Source of the DNA: JANWXD01 sp037446115
GTDB lineage: Bacteria; Acidobacteriota; Terriglobia; Bryobacterales; Bryobacteraceae
DNA: 64,000 bases
NCBI GenBank assembly: GCA_037446115.1
Contig: JBBIJF010000022.1
Location: 1 to 64,000 of the forward strand
Direction of reading: 5' to 3'
Part shown: in pieces, positions 18,763 through 27,162 of the stretch
How positions within the stretch are numbered: position 1 is the first letter of the stretch
Layout of the letters: the number at the start of each line of letters is the position of its first letter
Program-made: the position numbers and the translations under genes
The notes under the pieces: generated by a model
Told to the model about the DNA's origin: nothing
The model's database searches: none
Seen by the model: only the letters and a program-made list of their open reading frames with translations

Positions 18763-19056
18763 ATGGCCGCTGCAAAATTTCCGCTGCCCGGAGCGCCCGC
18801 ACCGGAGTCCGAAGTTGTCGCCGTGTTGAGCGACGGCACCAAGGTCAAGCGCCGGATCCTGCGCCAGCGGGCCTGCAATGAAAAGGCGGAGAAGGGCAAG
18901 ATTTGTGCCGGGCATCTGAAACGGTGGTATTTCTTCGGCGAGGAAGTGAAGGGAAAGTTCGGCCCCGACGCGGAGATCTACCGCTGCGAACGCTGTAAGA
19001 CGCTCTACTTGCCGAACCCGGAGGAGGAGCCACGCTCCGGCACGCTGGCATGGTGA
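18763..19056 (+). CDS. Small zinc-ribbon-like protein of unknown function (97 aa)
   Basis: The protein carries Cys38, Cys48, His51 and then Cys75-x-x-Cys78 ('YRCERCKTLYLPN'), which look like zinc ligands. Basic segments ('KVKRRILRQRACNEK') lie between them. No family is recognised. It is the only plus-strand gene between two minus-strand units and has its own plausible extended -10 box. A strong terminator belonging to the opposite strand follows its stop codon. Composition and ligand spacing support a real gene, but a nucleic-acid role is only a guess. Confidence 0.6.
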   Translation: MAAAKFPLPGAPAPESEVVAVLSDGTKVKRRILRQRACNEKAEKGKICAGHLKRWYFFGEEVKGKFGPDAEIYRCERCKTLYLPNPEEEPRSGTLAW

Positions 19057-19071
19057 GCCTGCGGCCCGGCG

Positions 19072-19129
19072 AAAGAAAAAACCGCATCGGAAGTGATGTA
19101 AGGTGTGAGGAACCCCCTTCCGATGCGGT
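19072..19129 (-). terminator. Strong intrinsic terminator of a minus-strand transcript
   Basis: A 13-bp perfect stem (19081-19093 with 19117-19129) is followed on the minus strand by TTTTTT (complement of 19076-19081). On the plus strand the T-run is missing, so it ends a transcript coming from higher coordinates, where no minus-strand gene is found for about 1.8 kb. Confidence 0.85.
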
Positions 19130-19290
19130 CCGCCCCTGCGGGCGTGGGATCCGGCGCCGACGCAACCGGACAAGGTTGCACCCGCTTGCCGTTCCGCCCC
19201 TGGTGAAGCCCGCGTCCTCTTAAAAACTTTTCTCCACCAAGAGCTTCCGGTTGCCGCCGGAACCGAGGATCCCCGGCGAGAAATCCATCC
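19072..19290 (-). ncRNA. Candidate structured non-coding RNA ending in the terminator
   Basis: Read on the minus strand, the stretch before the terminator can form nested helices. These are GGGATCC/GGATCCC (complements of 19267-19273 and 19146-19152), a 10-bp helix between 19232-19241 and 19199-19208, a hairpin CGGTT/AACCG (19248-19252, 19261-19265), and a hairpin GCAACC/GGTTGC (19162-19167, 19174-19179). The 5' end is unknown. The rod-like plan with an internal bubble is compatible with a 6S-type RNA, but no sequence signature of 6S, tmRNA, RNase P or SRP RNA is seen. Existence of a transcript is inferred from the terminator. Confidence 0.45.
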
Positions 19291-19567
19291 TGTTTGAGTC
19301 CAAAAAAGACCCTCTGTTGCAACCCGCAAGCGGTGTGATGAACAGGCCGAACTCCAAACATCGTCTCCCGCGAGCACGTTGCCGGTCTTGCCTCATCGCT
19401 CACCACCCGACCTGCGTGTTGCAGCAGAGGGCAGGTTCAAAGAGCAACTACATCAATTCGCCCCTGCTGCTTGCAATCACGCGCCCAGCCTTGCGAGGCC
19501 TTAAGTCCTTGCCTGTCAGTACGCCCTCCCGCCACGGTCTGGGTTCCGGCCTGCCGGCTGTGTCCTT
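19291..19567 (+). other. Intergenic stretch without a recognisable gene
   Basis: The DNA between the ncRNA candidate and the heparinase-like gene shows only short frames with no family features. It may hold the 5' part and promoter of the minus-strand transcript and the promoter of the next plus-strand gene; I see no clear boxes. Confidence 0.4.
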
Positions 19568-20941
19568 ATGACACAATCGAAGGGAATGATCGGGAAATTT
19601 TTGGTGCTCGCGCTGGTGGCGGCTTTGGCGCCCGAGTCGCTTCCGGCCCAGGACGGTGAAGAGAGCTATCGGATCGGCCGCGAGCACCCCCGGCTGTTTT
19701 TGGAGGCTCGCCGCCTGCGCTTGCTGCGCCGCGAGCGGGAACGCCAGTCCCTCCGCTGGCAGCAGTTCGAGCTCGTCATCAAGACCGGCTCCCCGCTGCC
19801 CGAGCCCGGCTTTGCTCTCTCGCTCTTCTACCAGGTGACGGGCGAGCCTTCCTACTGCCGGCAGGCGGCAGCGTGGGCCGTCCGCGAGCAGGCCGATTTC
19901 CGGCAGGCCGCCCTCGTCTTCGACTGGTGCCAGCCCGTACTGAGCGAATCCCAATCCAAGGCGCTCGTGGCGCGGCTCCGCACCGTGCTCGAATCCCCGC
20001 CCGGATCCGCCGCCACGGTGGCTGCCATGCGCGACCGCGTGCTGGCCGCCATCGCCCTGTCCGGGCACGTATCCGGGCTGCCGGAACGCGAACTTCGCAC
20101 CGCCGTCCAGATCTGGTGGCGGCAGCGCATCGTCCCAGGCCTGCGGGGAGGTCGGGAAACCGTTTCCCGGGGCGAACTCTATCCTCTGGCGGAACTGCTC
20201 CATGCGGTGCGGGACAATCTCTTTGTTGATCTCCGCGAAGCCGCCGGCCTGTGGTTCCGAGACCTGCCGAAGTACCTGCTCCTCAGTTTCTACCCCGCGC
20301 CGTTCCCCGCCGCAGAAAACGAATACTGGATCCCGGCCTGGAAGGGTGGGGGCGAGGTCAATCTCGAGCAGGCCGCCCTGACTCGCGCCGCCGCGCTCGC
20401 CACTGTCGCCTACGATCCTAACTTGCTGGAGAACCAGTTCCTCCAGGGCTGGCTCATCCATGACCGGTTCCTGATGCGAGGCTCCTTCGGCATTCCCTAC
20501 GAGTTTCTTTGGGCCAACCCCTACCTGCCGGGCTTGAGCTACTACCACCTGCCTCCGGCTTGGCACGACGCCACATTCGGGCGGCTGTTTTTGCGCTCCA
20601 GCTGGGAGGAAGATGCTACCTGGCTGGGTTACTTTGACGGGGAGTTGCAACTCTTTGACAAAGGCGAACGCAAAATCCTGGCCCCGGAGGCCGAGCCCAA
20701 ACCGATCTGTATTCAAGATGCCGCGGTTTTGTACACTCCCGGCCCGGCCCGCTTCACGCTTGACAACCCGGACACCAAGCTGGTCTTCATTGTCGGACTG
20801 GAGCCGGGCGGCCGCTACGAAATCGAAGCCGACGACGAAGAAATGCAGGAACTTCAGGCCGACCCGGGAGGCATTGTCGAGCTGGCCGTCACGCCCCGTC
20901 CGCCGTTAACCATTCGCCTGCGCCCCGCAGCCGCTCAGTAA
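19568..20941 (+). CDS. Secreted heparinase II/III-like protein (457 aa)
   Basis: An N-terminal signal peptide ('GKFLVLALVAALAPESLPAQ') precedes 'REHPRLFLEARRLRLLRRER', the segment that opens many heparinase/alginate-lyase superfamily proteins. The middle is a helical toroid-like region (about 60-290), and the C-terminal part is beta-rich ('FGRLFLRSSWEEDATWLGYF', 'GPARFTLDNPDTKLVFIVGL'), resembling the beta-sandwich of these lyases. Catalytic residues cannot be assigned, so the substrate is unknown. The ATG at 19568 is used; an internal ATG at 19586 is directly preceded by AGGGA and would also keep the signal peptide. The 3' end overlaps the convergent next gene by 7 bp. Confidence 0.65.
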   Translation: MTQSKGMIGKFLVLALVAALAPESLPAQDGEESYRIGREHPRLFLEARRLRLLRRERERQSLRWQQFELVIKTGSPLPEPGFALSLFYQVTGEPSYCRQAAAWAVREQADFRQAALVFDWCQPVLSESQSKALVARLRTVLESPPGSAATVAAMRDRVLAAIALSGHVSGLPERELRTAVQIWWRQRIVPGLRGGRETVSRGELYPLAELLHAVRDNLFVDLREAAGLWFRDLPKYLLLSFYPAPFPAAENEYWIPAWKGGGEVNLEQAALTRAAALATVAYDPNLLENQFLQGWLIHDRFLMRGSFGIPYEFLWANPYLPGLSYYHLPPAWHDATFGRLFLRSSWEEDATWLGYFDGELQLFDKGERKILAPEAEPKPICIQDAAVLYTPGPARFTLDNPDTKLVFIVGLEPGGRYEIEADDEEMQELQADPGGIVELAVTPRPPLTIRLRPAAAQ

Positions 20942-21663
20942 TACCAGTCGCGGATGCGCACCTCGATCCCGGTCCCTTGCAGGGCTCTCTCAAAGACGGA
21001 AAGATCCGAGCCGCGGTAGTGGTAGGGGTACACGATCTTCGGCCGGAAGGCCTTCACCGCTTCCGCCGCCTCCTCGGGAGGCATCGTGAAGGGCAGATTC
21101 ATGCAGACAAAGGCCACGTCAATATTCTTGAGAGCCCGCATTTCGGGCACCCCCTCGGTGTCCCCGGAGATATAGAAGCGCTTGCCGCCCCACGTAATGA
21201 CGTACCCATTGCCGCGACCTTTGTCGTGATAGAGCTTCCCCTCGGCCGGCCCCCGCTTGAGGTTATACATAGGCACGGCTTCAATGGTCCAGGACCCCAC
21301 CCGGGTGGTCTCGCCGTTGCGTAGCACCGTGACGCCTTCCAGGGCCTTGGCCACGGCTTCCGGACCGATCGTCACCGTGCTGCTCTTCCTCAGCTTCTCG
21401 ACCATGGCCCGGTCCATGTGATCACCGTGAATATCCGTGATCAGGATGATGTCGGCCTGCGGCAGCCCCTCGTAGTTCCCCTGGCTCCAGGGATCAACGT
21501 GCACGACCTGGCCGCCCGCCTCGATCATCAAACTTCCGTGCCGCACGAGAGTGATCCGTACCGTTCCACCCGAAGCCGCAAATTCTTCGACGGGGCGCTT
21601 CAGCTGGGCGGAAGCTGCCACCGCCGCAACCAGCAACCATACGGGCATCCTCATAGCGGCCAT
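20935..21663 (-). CDS. Exported metallo-beta-lactamase-fold hydrolase (242 aa)
   Basis: After a signal peptide ('PVWLLVAAVAASAQ') the protein shows 'TLVRHGSLMIEAGGQVVHVD', the metal motif 'LITDIHGDHMDRAM', and later 'ISGDTEGVPEM' and 'IVYPYHYRG'. These are the landmarks of the UPF0173/L-ascorbate-lactonase-like branch of the metallo-beta-lactamase superfamily. The first His of the classical HxHxDH motif is replaced by Asp, as in other members with 'DIHGDH'. Two close ATGs (21663 and 21654) fit; the first has a G-rich site upstream. The substrate is unknown. Confidence 0.8.
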   Translation of the reverse strand: MAAMRMPVWLLVAAVAASAQLKRPVEEFAASGGTVRITLVRHGSLMIEAGGQVVHVDPWSQGNYEGLPQADIILITDIHGDHMDRAMVEKLRKSSTVTIGPEAVAKALEGVTVLRNGETTRVGSWTIEAVPMYNLKRGPAEGKLYHDKGRGNGYVITWGGKRFYISGDTEGVPEMRALKNIDVAFVCMNLPFTMPPEEAAEAVKAFRPKIVYPYHYRGSDLSVFERALQGTGIEVRIRDWYY

Positions 21664-21986
21664 TCTACCCCGCCCCGGGCAATGCGCGATAATAAAAGCA
21701 GGGAGTCGCTTCCCGAACTGGAATGTTCTACCGCTGCCGCTGCAAAGTTCAGTCTCTTGCGCCTCCCGCCGGCTCCGAATCCTCTCAGATGCCGCGTGCG
21801 GCAGGATTGCGCAAACGGGCCCGCCGTTTCCCGTCGCGCCTGCCGGAGCTACCGGGCGCCCTGATCGTGGTAATCCACGGCGAGGAAGCGCCCCTCGGAT
21901 GGATGGTTCTGGTTCCCGCGGACTAAGCCGGGCGCTTGCCTCGACCACGCCGTCTGTCGTATCGTGTGGCGCTGAAGGAGGAAACT
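21664..21986 (+). other. Divergent intergenic region
   Basis: This 323-bp stretch separates two divergent genes. On the minus strand a TATTAT box (complement of 21689-21694) may serve the metallo-beta-lactamase gene. On the plus strand a ribosome binding site (aaggagga) lies just before the next ATG. A 67-codon plus-strand frame (21723-21926) ending in 'ALIVVIHGEEAPLGWMVL' is possible, but nothing supports it. Confidence 0.45.
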
Positions 21987-22343
21987 ATGGCCAGTCGGTT
22001 CTGGAGGGTTGGCGCGCTGGCGGCGCTCGCGACGCTGGTCCTGTCGAGCGCCGAGGTCGCGGGCAAATGGCGGGCCGATTTCACGACGCCGGACGGCGTG
22101 CAGCGCTTCAACATCTTCACCTTTAAGCTGGAGAACGGCAAGCTGGCGGGAACCGTCGCCGGAGCTCAGGACGAAACCCCGATCCGCGACGGCAAGCTCG
22201 AGGGCGATGAGATCTCCTTCGTCGCCGACCGCCCCTTCGGGACGTTCACCTACAAGGGCAAAATCGCCGGGGACGAGATCCGCTTCAAGGTGGAATTTAA
22301 CGATAACGTCTTCGAGATCACGGCGAAGCGGCTGCGGCAATAG
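21987..22343 (+). CDS. Small exported protein of unknown function (118 aa)
   Basis: The ATG at 21987 follows a strong ribosome binding site (aaggagga) and starts a signal peptide ('RFWRVGALAALATLVLSSAE'). The mature part is a small all-beta repeat with alternating 'GKWRADFTTPDGVQRFNIF', 'KLENGKLAGTVAGAQDE', 'GKLEGDEISFVADR' and 'GKIAGDEIRFKVEF'. This pattern of GKxxGDExxF strands is common in small secreted acidobacterial proteins. No catalytic residue stands out; a binding or structural role is a guess. Confidence 0.8.
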   Translation: MASRFWRVGALAALATLVLSSAEVAGKWRADFTTPDGVQRFNIFTFKLENGKLAGTVAGAQDETPIRDGKLEGDEISFVADRPFGTFTYKGKIAGDEIRFKVEFNDNVFEITAKRLRQ

Positions 22344-22370
22344 TGCCCGGAGTGGGCGGTCGGAACGCAG

Positions 22371-24164
22371 CTAGAAAATAAAGCTCACCCCACCCCGCAC
22401 ACTGCGCGGAGTCTGCACCAGATACAGCCGCCTGCCTTGCGGCAGGTTCACCGGGAGATACCCCTGCGCCAGCAGGTTCCGGAAGTCGGCCGAGGCCTCC
22501 AGGCGCGCCGGCAGTCCGGGAACCGACGGCATGGGCTGGCGGACGTACATGTTCCAGCCCGTTTCCGGACGCAAGCTCTGCGTGAGGTAGTAATGCCCCG
22601 GTGTCAGGGCTCGCCCGTCCGGCCAGCGATACGTGGTCACCACCTGAGTGCCCGCCTGGGGCAGGGTGGCGGCCAGCCGGGCCGCCATCCAGTAGCGGCG
22701 CCCGTAACGCATGTGGCGCCGGACGTCCTCAGGCGTCCCGCTGTGCACTTGGTCGGAGGAAGCAACCAGGGCATTGCCGCTGCCGAAAGCCGCGGTCAGC
22801 TGCACGGAGTTGCCCAAAGCCTGACTCACCGAAGCCATGTAGCCGACGCCCCGCAAATCCCCGATGTTGAACACCGCGCTGTTGGAAAACAGATCCGGCA
22901 GCAGATCCGTCGCGGGTACGGCTCCCGGCGGCGCCACCATCGTCAGAGCGGTGTTGCGCAAGTTCTCCCGGTACGCTGCGAGGCTGTAAGTGCGCGAGCC
23001 GGAGGATTTCCTGTAGCCGACCTCGAAGGTCTCGATCCGCTGGACCCGCACCTGCCCGTCCCGGAGAGAAACCCGCGGGAACAGCGCCAGCGCCGCCATG
23101 TCCTGGTGCAGCTGCGCCCCGGACTCTTTGCCGTATGCCAGAGCTTCCGCCGGCGGCACGCCGGAGCTGTAAACAAATTCCAGGGCTTCTGATTCCTCCT
23201 GCCGGTACGTGGCCCGCACGTAGGGACTGACGTAGTTCAGCCGCTCCAGAAACGAAACCGACTCCAGGGCGAAACCATACTCCAGCTGCAGAAAGTCCGT
23301 CAGCTGGGTGCGGTCCACAAAGCCGACCGACATGGTGCGAAGAGCGGGCGCCCCGTCCTTCTGCCCCGTCACCCAGGCCGCCCCGGCGCGCGCCGGAAGA
23401 AACATTTGGCGCATCGTGAGGCGCACTTCCGGGCTGAATACTCCCCCCACGTCGCGCCGGTAGCGCGTGCTCAGGCCCGCCGTAGGGATGCCCGCGGCAG
23501 CCGAGTAACCGAAGTTCCCGCTCAAAGCCACGTGGTTGCTGCCGAACAGGGACGTCGCCAGCGCAAAGGCCGTTCCCAGGTCCGGCTCGTTCCCGTAGGT
23601 CGAGATGCGTCCTTCGTCACCTGCGGAAATCCGCACCACACCCCGCGTGTCCGAAAAGGCGAGGCTGGTCTTCCGGCGCGACTGCGGAACATCAATACGA
23701 GGCGCAATCCGCAGCACGGGCCGCGTGGCCGCTGTGGAGCGCAACACCCATTTCCAGTCCTCGCTCATCACCGCCCGGTCTGCTCTGGAGGTGTACACCA
23801 GTTCGATCGAGCTCAGAAGACCCGCGAGGTTGACGTTCAGCAGGCTCTTCATACCCGGCTGCACGAGGATGTTGCGCCGCAGGGCCGGAACGAAGCTCGC
23901 CAGCGTCACGCGGAGGGAATACGTACCAGGCTTGAGGGCGTCAAACAGAAATGCGCCGGCCTGATCGGTGACCACGCGGCGCACCAGCCGTTCCTGGCTG
24001 TCGAACAGCAGCACCGCCGCGCCCATCTGCGGCACGCCGAGCGCGTCCGTGACGAGTCCGCCGACGCTGCCGAGGAGCTCGCCGGCCGCCGCAGGCCGAC
24101 CATAGCCAAGCGCCAGCAAGCCCGCCAGCGTCCCCGCCGCCGCCCACGTCTGTCGGACCTTCAT
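22371..24164 (-). CDS. Secreted carboxypeptidase-regulatory-domain protein with barrel-like C-terminus (597 aa)
   Basis: A signal peptide (residues 1-27) is followed by a carboxypeptidase-regulatory/CnaB-like domain ('VGGLVTDALGVPQMGAAVLL', 'DQAGAFLFDALKPGTYSLRV'). The remaining roughly 450 residues are rich in alternating aromatic and hydrophobic strands and end in 'RSVRGGVSFIF', a terminal Phe typical of outer-membrane beta-barrels. It is much shorter than the TonB-dependent receptors in this window and has no obvious plug domain. It lies 31 bp downstream of the GWxTD gene and may share its transcript. Outer-membrane location is inferred. Confidence 0.75.
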   Translation of the reverse strand: MKVRQTWAAAGTLAGLLALGYGRPAAAGELLGSVGGLVTDALGVPQMGAAVLLFDSQERLVRRVVTDQAGAFLFDALKPGTYSLRVTLASFVPALRRNILVQPGMKSLLNVNLAGLLSSIELVYTSRADRAVMSEDWKWVLRSTAATRPVLRIAPRIDVPQSRRKTSLAFSDTRGVVRISAGDEGRISTYGNEPDLGTAFALATSLFGSNHVALSGNFGYSAAAGIPTAGLSTRYRRDVGGVFSPEVRLTMRQMFLPARAGAAWVTGQKDGAPALRTMSVGFVDRTQLTDFLQLEYGFALESVSFLERLNYVSPYVRATYRQEESEALEFVYSSGVPPAEALAYGKESGAQLHQDMAALALFPRVSLRDGQVRVQRIETFEVGYRKSSGSRTYSLAAYRENLRNTALTMVAPPGAVPATDLLPDLFSNSAVFNIGDLRGVGYMASVSQALGNSVQLTAAFGSGNALVASSDQVHSGTPEDVRRHMRYGRRYWMAARLAATLPQAGTQVVTTYRWPDGRALTPGHYYLTQSLRPETGWNMYVRQPMPSVPGLPARLEASADFRNLLAQGYLPVNLPQGRRLYLVQTPRSVRGGVSFIF

Positions 24165-24195
24165 CCGGAGCCTTTCCGCTGTACCTGGACTGCCC

Positions 24196-25884
24196 TCAGT
24201 TTACCGTAAATGTGCCCGACGGCGTAATGGTCTGATTCCGTCGCCGGTCGGTGACCGTCATTTTCAAGGTATACTGGCCGGGCTCCAGGCTCGCCAGAGG
24301 AAGAATTTTCTCGACGGTCACCTGATTGGCCGAGGCTCCTTCGAGCGAGGCCACCTCTTCACTGTATTCGAAGACCTTCTCGTTGGTGCCGTTCTTGATG
24401 ACTTCGTAATGGATGGTTCCGTCCGGTTTGTTCGTTTTTTCGTCCGGCTCGAAGTTGTACAACTGAATGTAGATCCCCAGCTTCTCGTTCCGCTTGAACG
24501 TCTCGGTCACCCGCGGGCGCACCTTCGTGCTGGCGATGACAAACTGCCCCGTGCCGATGCTGCGGGTCGGAACCTTCTCGATCACATCCGCAAAGATCAG
24601 CGAGCTGGCCGACAGCGTTTCATCGTCGTAGTGCGGCACGCGCAGCGCCATTTCGTAATTGTTCATGTTGCCGCCCACAACGTCTTTGGCCACCACGTTC
24701 AGCCGGTACAATCCCGGCGCCAGCGGCACCGTCTTCTGATAGACGGCCGCGCCTTTGACGGCCTCCTGCAGCAGCTCCGCAGGCGTCTCCACCGTCACCA
24801 CGTCCTCGAACACGTTGACCGGCCGGCGCGACATGGAGGTGATGCGCCCGTAGATGTTCACGATCGCCTTTTGGATGCCGTCCTTCTCCTGGAACTGCAG
24901 ATCCTTCTTGTCAAACTGGACCGTGATGTTGGTCAGGATGGAGGAGTTGGTGACGCGCACGTAGTCGGCGCGCACCTTCATGGGCAGCAGGTTATATGTG
25001 ATCTTGGAGGTGACCGCCGCTTCCAGGTCCTTGAACTTGATGGCCGGCGGCCGGTGCAGCTTGGCGAACTGCTCCAGGCGTTCAAACTGGTTCATGCGCG
25101 CCGGCAGCGGCTGGTTGCCCACGCCCAGTCGCGTGCCGTCCGTGCGGCTGAAGCGATCCGCCTTGGAGGCCAGCCCCATCTCCTCAATCAGCGTCAGGCC
25201 CGCGTTCGGCACGTACAGCAGTGCGTCCTTCTCGGAAGGATCCATCGTCATGCGGTATTCGCCCGTCATGGTCGGATCCACGAACTCGATAATGATGTCC
25301 GTGCCGATCCCTTCGATATAGCGGTAGCGCCACTTCTCAAACGGAAACGTAGACGTCGTGCCTCCGCCTTCCTCAAAGGGGCGCTCGTATGTGCCGCCCG
25401 AGGGATGCGACTCGATCTCATCCGGCGGCCCATACATAATGTAGATGCGCCCGCGGTCGGTCTTCCACCCCGGGATACCCGAGGCGAAGCGCTCGTTGGC
25501 GTAGGCGATGCGGCGGTAGTGTTCTTCCTTGTATTCGTTTTCCGCCGTGTCCGGCGTCGGATCGCGGCGCAGCCAGAACTGCTCGATGAACTGCTCCCGC
25601 TCCTCATCCGTCGAAAGGCGCTTGAAGGCCGCCCGTTCCTCATCCGTGATGATGTAGGCGACGTCCTCCTCCAGCCACTTCCGGTACGGAGTCTCCAGCT
25701 CCTTGCGCAGCCGTTCCTCGCGCTTGCGGCGCTCCTTCTCGCTGAGCGGCTTGGCCACGGTCTCACGCGGCGCGTCGCTGGCGCCTTTGTTTTTGTTCTT
25801 TTCGGCGAGGGCTTGCTGGCGGGAGGCTGCGGCAAGCAAAAGCAGCATCAAAGAACCGAGAGCGACGGTATTGCGGATCCTCAT
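24196..25884 (-). CDS. Secreted GWxTD-domain protein (562 aa)
   Basis: An N-terminal signal peptide ('ALGSLMLLLLAAASRQQALA') precedes a Lys/Glu-rich segment and the domain that gives the family its name, seen as 'GIPGWKTDRGRIYIMYGPPD'. The preceding 'EREQFIEQFWLRRDPTPDT' is also typical. The C-terminal half is beta-rich and contains Ig-like stretches ('LPLASLEPGQYTLKMTVTDR'). GWxTD proteins are common in Acidobacteriota and Bacteroidota; their biochemical role is not established. A TAGAAT box lies about 45 bp upstream of the ATG on the minus strand. Confidence 0.9.
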   Translation of the reverse strand: MRIRNTVALGSLMLLLLAAASRQQALAEKNKNKGASDAPRETVAKPLSEKERRKREERLRKELETPYRKWLEEDVAYIITDEERAAFKRLSTDEEREQFIEQFWLRRDPTPDTAENEYKEEHYRRIAYANERFASGIPGWKTDRGRIYIMYGPPDEIESHPSGGTYERPFEEGGGTTSTFPFEKWRYRYIEGIGTDIIIEFVDPTMTGEYRMTMDPSEKDALLYVPNAGLTLIEEMGLASKADRFSRTDGTRLGVGNQPLPARMNQFERLEQFAKLHRPPAIKFKDLEAAVTSKITYNLLPMKVRADYVRVTNSSILTNITVQFDKKDLQFQEKDGIQKAIVNIYGRITSMSRRPVNVFEDVVTVETPAELLQEAVKGAAVYQKTVPLAPGLYRLNVVAKDVVGGNMNNYEMALRVPHYDDETLSASSLIFADVIEKVPTRSIGTGQFVIASTKVRPRVTETFKRNEKLGIYIQLYNFEPDEKTNKPDGTIHYEVIKNGTNEKVFEYSEEVASLEGASANQVTVEKILPLASLEPGQYTLKMTVTDRRRNQTITPSGTFTVN

Positions 25885-25975
25885 AGGTCACCGTGCCCAG
25901 TCGTACTCCGGCCTTGGGCTACCTCCAATTCTAGGCCCGGCCCCCGGGCAGCGTCAAGGGCGAATCCCCGTAAGT

Positions 25976-26012
25976 CCTGTAAACCCCTGCGGCTCCGAGA
26001 ACTCAAATCCAT
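25976..26012 (+). repeat. 37-bp direct repeat, copy 1
   Basis: The copy begins cctgtaaacccctgcggctc and ends caaatccat. It matches copy 2 at 34 of 37 positions; the differences fall in one three-base block. Confidence 0.85.
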
Positions 26013-26047
26013 TTTCTCTGCTGCTGTCGCCCTCGACCTTCCTCCGC

Positions 26048-26084
26048 CCTGTAAACCCCTGCGGCTCCGAGACGCCAAATCCAT
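26048..26084 (+). repeat. 37-bp direct repeat, copy 2
   Basis: This is the second copy, 72 bp after the first, with a 35-bp non-repeated stretch between them. Both lie in the gap between the GWxTD gene and holB. Two copies are too few to call a CRISPR; a dispersed intergenic repeat is more likely. Confidence 0.85.
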
Positions 26085-26115
26085 ACCCTGAGACCCACAA
26101 CGCGGTTGCCCCTCT

Positions 26116-27162
26116 TCAGGGTGCCTCGACTGACCGGGCGCCCTCGCGCAACTCGACGACCAGCGCGTCCAGAGCAAGCCCCTTCTGGATGTTCCGCCGC
26201 AGCAGCTCCACGAGCTCATCGGTCTTCGCCACCGCCGCGCGGATCCAGTCGAAGGAAACCCGCTCCGCCAGTCGCTCCAACTCGCGGCGGGCGTCGAAGT
26301 TCCGGAGGCGGCCGCCGCCCGCTTTCAGGATGAGCAGGTCTTCCAAAAGACCGTAAAGCACCTTCACGGAAAGCTCGAACCGGTCGCCGCGCACGCCCGG
26401 CGCCGCCTCCGACCGCTCCAGCCAGGCGGCAAATCCCGACTGCCCGGCGGCGGCCTCGAGCAGGCCCAGCATCGCCTCGCGCCGGCGGTCATAATCGGCC
26501 AGATCCAGCGAGACCGCCACCCCCGGCCTTCCCTCCGCCAGGGCGATCCTGCGTTCGGGATGGTCCAGACCCCGGGCCCTCACAAACTGCGCCATCTCTT
26601 CGTCACTGAGGGGTCCCAGATGCAGGATGACGGCCCGCGAACGGATAGTCGGCAGCAGCTCGTAAGGGTTCCGCGCGGTCATGATCAGCACGAGATGCTC
26701 CGGCGGCTCTTCCAGGGTCTTCAGCAGCGAATTGGCGGCCGGCTCGTTGGCGCGCTCCATCTGGTCAATCAGAAACACGCGCCGGGATCCCTCAAGCGGC
26801 TTGAACTGGGCCTGCTCGCGCAGGTGGCGCATCTGGGCAATCGTGATCTGCCGCAGAGGACCGTCCGGCGCAAACGTCACAAAATCCGGATGCGTGGCAA
26901 ACATCAGCGGATCTTCGTTGCGGCGCTCGGCCGGCCACTTGTCCCGCTCCGCCATCACCGCCACGTTGTGCGGCAAGCTCAGGTCATCCCGCTCGATGCG
27001 ATCGGCGCCGCCTAGCAGCCGCGCCCCGAAACGACGCGCCAAGGTCGCCTTCCCGACGCCCTCCGGGCCCGCAAGAAGAATCGCGTGGGGGATCCGCTCC
27101 TGGGCAAGCATGCGCTCCAGAGCGGCGGCCGCCCGCCGGTTGCCGAAGAAATTCTCAAACAT
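26116..27162 (-). CDS. holB: DNA polymerase III delta-prime-like clamp-loader subunit
   Basis: The protein (348 aa) is a AAA+ clamp-loader subunit, with 'PHAILLAGPEGVGKATLARR' at the N-terminus, the 'RVFLIDQMERANEPAANSLL' segment and 'KTLEEPPEHLVLIMTA'. Delta-prime normally has a four-Cys zinc module and an SRC motif. This protein has no cysteine at all, and SRC is replaced by SRA. The P-loop is also degenerate (GK-Ala). It overlaps tmk by 8 bp, a common bacterial pairing, and ends a long coupled gene run. Delta-prime is the best call from position and context. Confidence 0.85.
   Translation of the reverse strand: MFENFFGNRRAAAALERMLAQERIPHAILLAGPEGVGKATLARRFGARLLGGADRIERDDLSLPHNVAVMAERDKWPAERRNEDPLMFATHPDFVTFAPDGPLRQITIAQMRHLREQAQFKPLEGSRRVFLIDQMERANEPAANSLLKTLEEPPEHLVLIMTARNPYELLPTIRSRAVILHLGPLSDEEMAQFVRARGLDHPERRIALAEGRPGVAVSLDLADYDRRREAMLGLLEAAAGQSGFAAWLERSEAAPGVRGDRFELSVKVLYGLLEDLLILKAGGGRLRNFDARRELERLAERVSFDWIRAAVAKTDELVELLRRNIQKGLALDALVVELREGARSVEAP

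Noticed and set aside
19072..19567. tmRNA, RNase P or SRP RNA gene
   Set aside because: No T-arm (GGTTCRA) with CCA end, no GAGGAAAGTCC box and no GGAAGCAGC-type tetraloop region on either strand.
21723..21926. 67-codon plus-strand frame
   Set aside because: No ribosome binding site, no recognised motif, and its first half is Arg/Pro-rich like shadow frames in this GC-rich DNA.
25976..26084. Possible CRISPR unit
   Set aside because: Only two repeats, no third copy on either side, no cas gene nearby, and the repeat has no clear palindrome.
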